The translations under genes and the position numbers were made by a program. Shown piece after piece: positions 13,326-15,239 of a stretch of 15,239 nucleotides of DNA (within the stretch, counting starts at the first letter, position 1; each line of letters begins with the position of its first letter). The notes under the pieces are model-generated. The model was not told where the DNA came from. It made no database searches and saw nothing but the letters and a program-made list of their open reading frames with translations. Origin of the DNA: Candidatus Woesearchaeota archaeon (GTDB taxonomy: Archaea > Nanobdellota > Nanobdellia > Woesearchaeales > JABIAG01); the NCBI GenBank assembly GCA_019323235.1, contig JAHWHN010000193.1, positions 1 through 15,239 on the forward strand, given 5' to 3'.

Positions 13326-14039
13326 ATGGATTTAAGAGAATATTATAATAAACATATCAAAAATAGAAGATTCTATAGGGTTTATTCTGCAGAGTATGAA
13401 GAAGATATTAAAGAACATGGTCTTACTCCAAAAAAAAATCCATACCGTAAATTATATCCAAGGATTAAAAAATTATTTAGAGTTTTAAGATGGTTAGAAA
13501 AACATCATACTTTTGAGCATACACAAATGTGGGGACGCCTAGTTGATTCTGAAAAAATAATATCTACTACCCTTAATGATATGAAGAATAATTTTATAGA
13601 TTTCACTCCTTTCAAATCAGAGGTTGAATACTATCAAAATTTAATGAAGGGTAAAGGGGGAGCTATAGTTTCAACTGTAAAATTAATAACAAATGATATT
13701 TTAGAACGGAAACCTAAATTACCTTGGTATGCTTCATATAAATTCATAAAAAAAATGAATGATTGGACAATAGAAAGGGGGAAACATGATATTAAGGTTT
13801 TATATGTCCTAGGAAGTTGTGAAGAGTTAAATACAGCTTTTTTTCAAACAAGAAATGAATACAAACATGACAATCTCCCTTCACCCTATGGATCTTTTGA
13901 ACATTTTAAAAAAATAATTAATGAGCATGGTTTAGAAAAGTACAAAAAAATTATAGAAGGAAAAAGAAACACAGATGAAACTTTTGTAAATTTAAGAATG
14001 ACTAGTTTAGTTCCTAGAAAAGAAATTCATTTTATTTAA
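13326..14039 (+). CDS. Hypothetical 237-residue protein, faint ADP-ribosyltransferase-like resemblance
   Basis: No family is recognised with confidence. The protein is soluble and mixed alpha/beta. Its opening (NRRFYRVYSAEYEEDIKEHG followed by LTPKKNPY) recalls the YR/H...I...GL.P pattern of ART-fold enzymes such as RNA 2'-phosphotransferases and DUF-type ADP-ribosyltransferases. A GGAIVSTVK segment and a C-terminal SLVPRKEIHFI strand would fit the later strands of that fold. No clear catalytic Glu motif could be placed, so this is a weak hint. It has G-rich codon stretches (two G5 runs) less usual in this window. It has its own TATA box and is followed by a T5 run (14052-14056). The neighbours do not suggest a role. 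Confidence 0.65.
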   Translation: MDLREYYNKHIKNRRFYRVYSAEYEEDIKEHGLTPKKNPYRKLYPRIKKLFRVLRWLEKHHTFEHTQMWGRLVDSEKIISTTLNDMKNNFIDFTPFKSEVEYYQNLMKGKGGAIVSTVKLITNDILERKPKLPWYASYKFIKKMNDWTIERGKHDIKVLYVLGSCEELNTAFFQTRNEYKHDNLPSPYGSFEHFKKIINEHGLEKYKKIIEGKRNTDETFVNLRMTSLVPRKEIHFI

Positions 14040-14066
14040 CTCAATTTATTCTTTTTATTAATAATC

Positions 14067-14074
14067 TTTAAAAA
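14067..14074 (+). promoter_or_regulatory. TATA box of the 14097 gene
   Basis: TTTAAAAA is centred about 26 nt before the ATG at 14097. It follows a T5 run (14052-14056) that probably ends the preceding transcript. Confidence 0.55.
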
Positions 14075-14096
14075 TGATGTTTAACTACTATTCTAA

Positions 14097-14915
14097 ATGG
14101 GTTATAGAGATTTTGATGATGAACTAATAGATGATGCTGTTAAATTCTTAAAAAGTAACAATCCAAGAAACAAATTTGAAGATTCTATTATTAAAGAATT
14201 GTTAGGTGTTGGTTCAAGGAATATAAGTAATCAAAAATTTAAAGGATTAGAACGAAAGTTATATTCTTATGGTTTAAAGAAAATTAAGGAACTTGAAGAA
14301 GAGAATGTTTACTCTATTTATAGAGGAGATGTCTTATTTTATATGGGTTTAGTAGCAGAAAAACTTTTTTGGATAACTAAAGATTTAAGATGGACAACAA
14401 ATTTAGTTAAAGATATTTATGCTTCTTTGGATTGTTATTCAGAATTAGGTTCTAAAAGGAATTTTATTAGTAATTTAATGATAGTTAACTCTTGTAAATA
14501 CGTATTTAATAATCTTAATGAGAATTGCATATGGGAAGAGATTAAGTTCAAATCTGAAGTGAATTTGGCCCATCATCATGAATATCTTTGTCAAAAAAAT
14601 ACATACAAGAGTATGGATAATTTAGTAAAAAGTATTCATAATTATGCTTTTGCTGCAGACTGTGCTAAATATATTGGAAGAAGATTAAAACATAAAGGGT
14701 ATATTGAAGAATCAATAGAATTATATGAAACGGCATTAGAAAAAGGCAAAGACATTAGTGATAAAATTACTTATTTTGATAATTTAGAGATTAGTTTATA
14801 CCAAATGAGTAAATTATTAGAAAAAGTAAGAGATGATAATAGAGAAATCCCAAATATAGAAGATCTGTTTAAGATTCTCGATAATAATTTCCCAGCAAAT
14901 AGAAATATTATATGA
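14097..14915 (+). CDS. Hypothetical all-helical protein with TPR-like C-terminal repeats
   Basis: The 272-residue protein is predicted all alpha from its Leu/Lys/Glu/Tyr pattern, with no signal or membrane helix. Residues about 180-250 (AFAADCAKYIGRRLKHKGYI, ESIELYETALEKGKDIS, NLEISLYQMSKLLEKV) have the spacing of tetratricopeptide-like helix pairs, with a Gly/Ala near the tight turn and a Tyr-Glu-Ala-Leu helix. The N-terminal part begins GYRDFDDELIDDAVKFLKSN and includes a run of aromatic residues, FYMGLVAEKLFWITKDLRW. TPR-like proteins usually act as binding scaffolds. The partner is unknown. TTTAAAAA 26 nt upstream supports the start. The stop abuts the stop of the convergent coiled-coil gene with no base between. 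Confidence 0.7.
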   Translation: MGYRDFDDELIDDAVKFLKSNNPRNKFEDSIIKELLGVGSRNISNQKFKGLERKLYSYGLKKIKELEEENVYSIYRGDVLFYMGLVAEKLFWITKDLRWTTNLVKDIYASLDCYSELGSKRNFISNLMIVNSCKYVFNNLNENCIWEEIKFKSEVNLAHHHEYLCQKNTYKSMDNLVKSIHNYAFAADCAKYIGRRLKHKGYIEESIELYETALEKGKDISDKITYFDNLEISLYQMSKLLEKVRDDNREIPNIEDLFKILDNNFPANRNII

Positions 14916-15233
14916 TTAATTTTTATGTCTTTTCATTCTAGCCATAAGAGATTTTAATTTTTCATTTTCTTCTTCTAGATAAATTTTCTTTCTTTCTATT
15001 TTTTGGATTAAACCAGTATGTTTTTCTAAAGTAAAATCAACTTCTTTTATTTCTTTTGAGATTTTATTGAATTTTGATAATTCTTCTTTTAATTTATTAA
15101 CTTCATTAACAAAATTATCAAATTCTTTTTCTATGTTATCTAAATTCTTTAATTTTGAATTTAAATTAATAATTTCTTTATCAATCATATTTGTAACTTT
15201 TGTTTCTATGATATCTGAGAGTTTATGTTTCAT
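14916..15233 (-). CDS. Small coiled-coil protein
   Basis: The 105-residue protein is almost entirely heptad-patterned coiled coil: LNSKLKNLDNIEKEF, VNKLKEELSKFNKISKEIKE and LIQKIERKKIYLEEENEKLK, with a short basic C-terminus ending RMKRHKN. There is no signal peptide or membrane helix. The ATG at 15233 is 6 nt from the window edge, so the promoter cannot be seen and a longer upstream start is possible but not supported. It probably forms homo- or hetero-oligomers; the function is unknown. The 3' end is immediately adjacent to the TPR-like gene on the other strand. Confidence 0.65.
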   Translation of the reverse strand: MKHKLSDIIETKVTNMIDKEIINLNSKLKNLDNIEKEFDNFVNEVNKLKEELSKFNKISKEIKEVDFTLEKHTGLIQKIERKKIYLEEENEKLKSLMARMKRHKN

Positions 15234-15239
15234 ACTATC

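Overview
The window is a very AT-rich, tightly packed stretch of what looks like an archaeal chromosome. The archaeal signs are a 206-residue triosephosphate isomerase of the short archaeal type, a prepilin-like membrane protein, and TATA boxes centred 25-28 nt before most start codons, which implies leaderless mRNAs. The small genes, the many DPANN-style membrane and coiled-coil proteins of unknown function, and the near absence of intergenic DNA suggest a DPANN lineage such as Woesearchaeota or Pacearchaeota. That placement is an inference; there is no rRNA here to test it. No tRNA, rRNA, CRISPR array, insertion sequence or gene-free stretch over 300 bases was seen.

Layout. 1-569 (-) is the N-terminal part of a class I/II PLP aminotransferase, cut by the window edge. 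Divergent to it lie a membrane-anchored pilin-like protein and a zinc-ribbon protein (644-1529, +). These converge on a YgiQ-type radical SAM protein (1521-3071, -). A TrkA-C-domain membrane protein (3164-3994, +) converges on an operon of an NYN-domain nuclease and triosephosphate isomerase (5393 down to 3996, -). From a divergent promoter next to that operon run three small genes (5477-6840, +): a membrane protein, a membrane-anchored coiled-coil protein and an all-helical protein translationally coupled to it. An ACT-domain protein follows (6857-7516, -).

The accessory-looking core is 7622-9758 (+): a divergent GCS2-type carboxylate-amine ligase, a class I glutamine amidotransferase-like protein and a four-helix SMR/DMT-like transporter, with overlapping ends. 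It is the only transcription unit whose first start has a clear Shine-Dalgarno site. That site serves a 23-codon reading frame at 7622 that is +1 out of frame with the ligase. The junction, AGGAGG, three bases, then CCC-A, resembles a prfB-type +1 frameshift site. A regulatory upstream ORF or a plain indel would also explain it. The three genes could make or release an amide- or gamma-glutamyl-linked metabolite and move it across the membrane; this is the best candidate for an undescribed system here.

The right part holds a small unknown gene (9744-10115, -), isoleucyl-tRNA synthetase (10226-13300, +), two unknown genes each with its own TATA box (13326-14039 and 14097-14915, +), and a small coiled-coil protein (14916-15233, -). 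All five convergent gene pairs are separated by 16 bp or less or overlap. In several of them the lysine-rich C-terminal tail of one gene supplies, on the other strand, the T-runs that probably terminate its neighbour.
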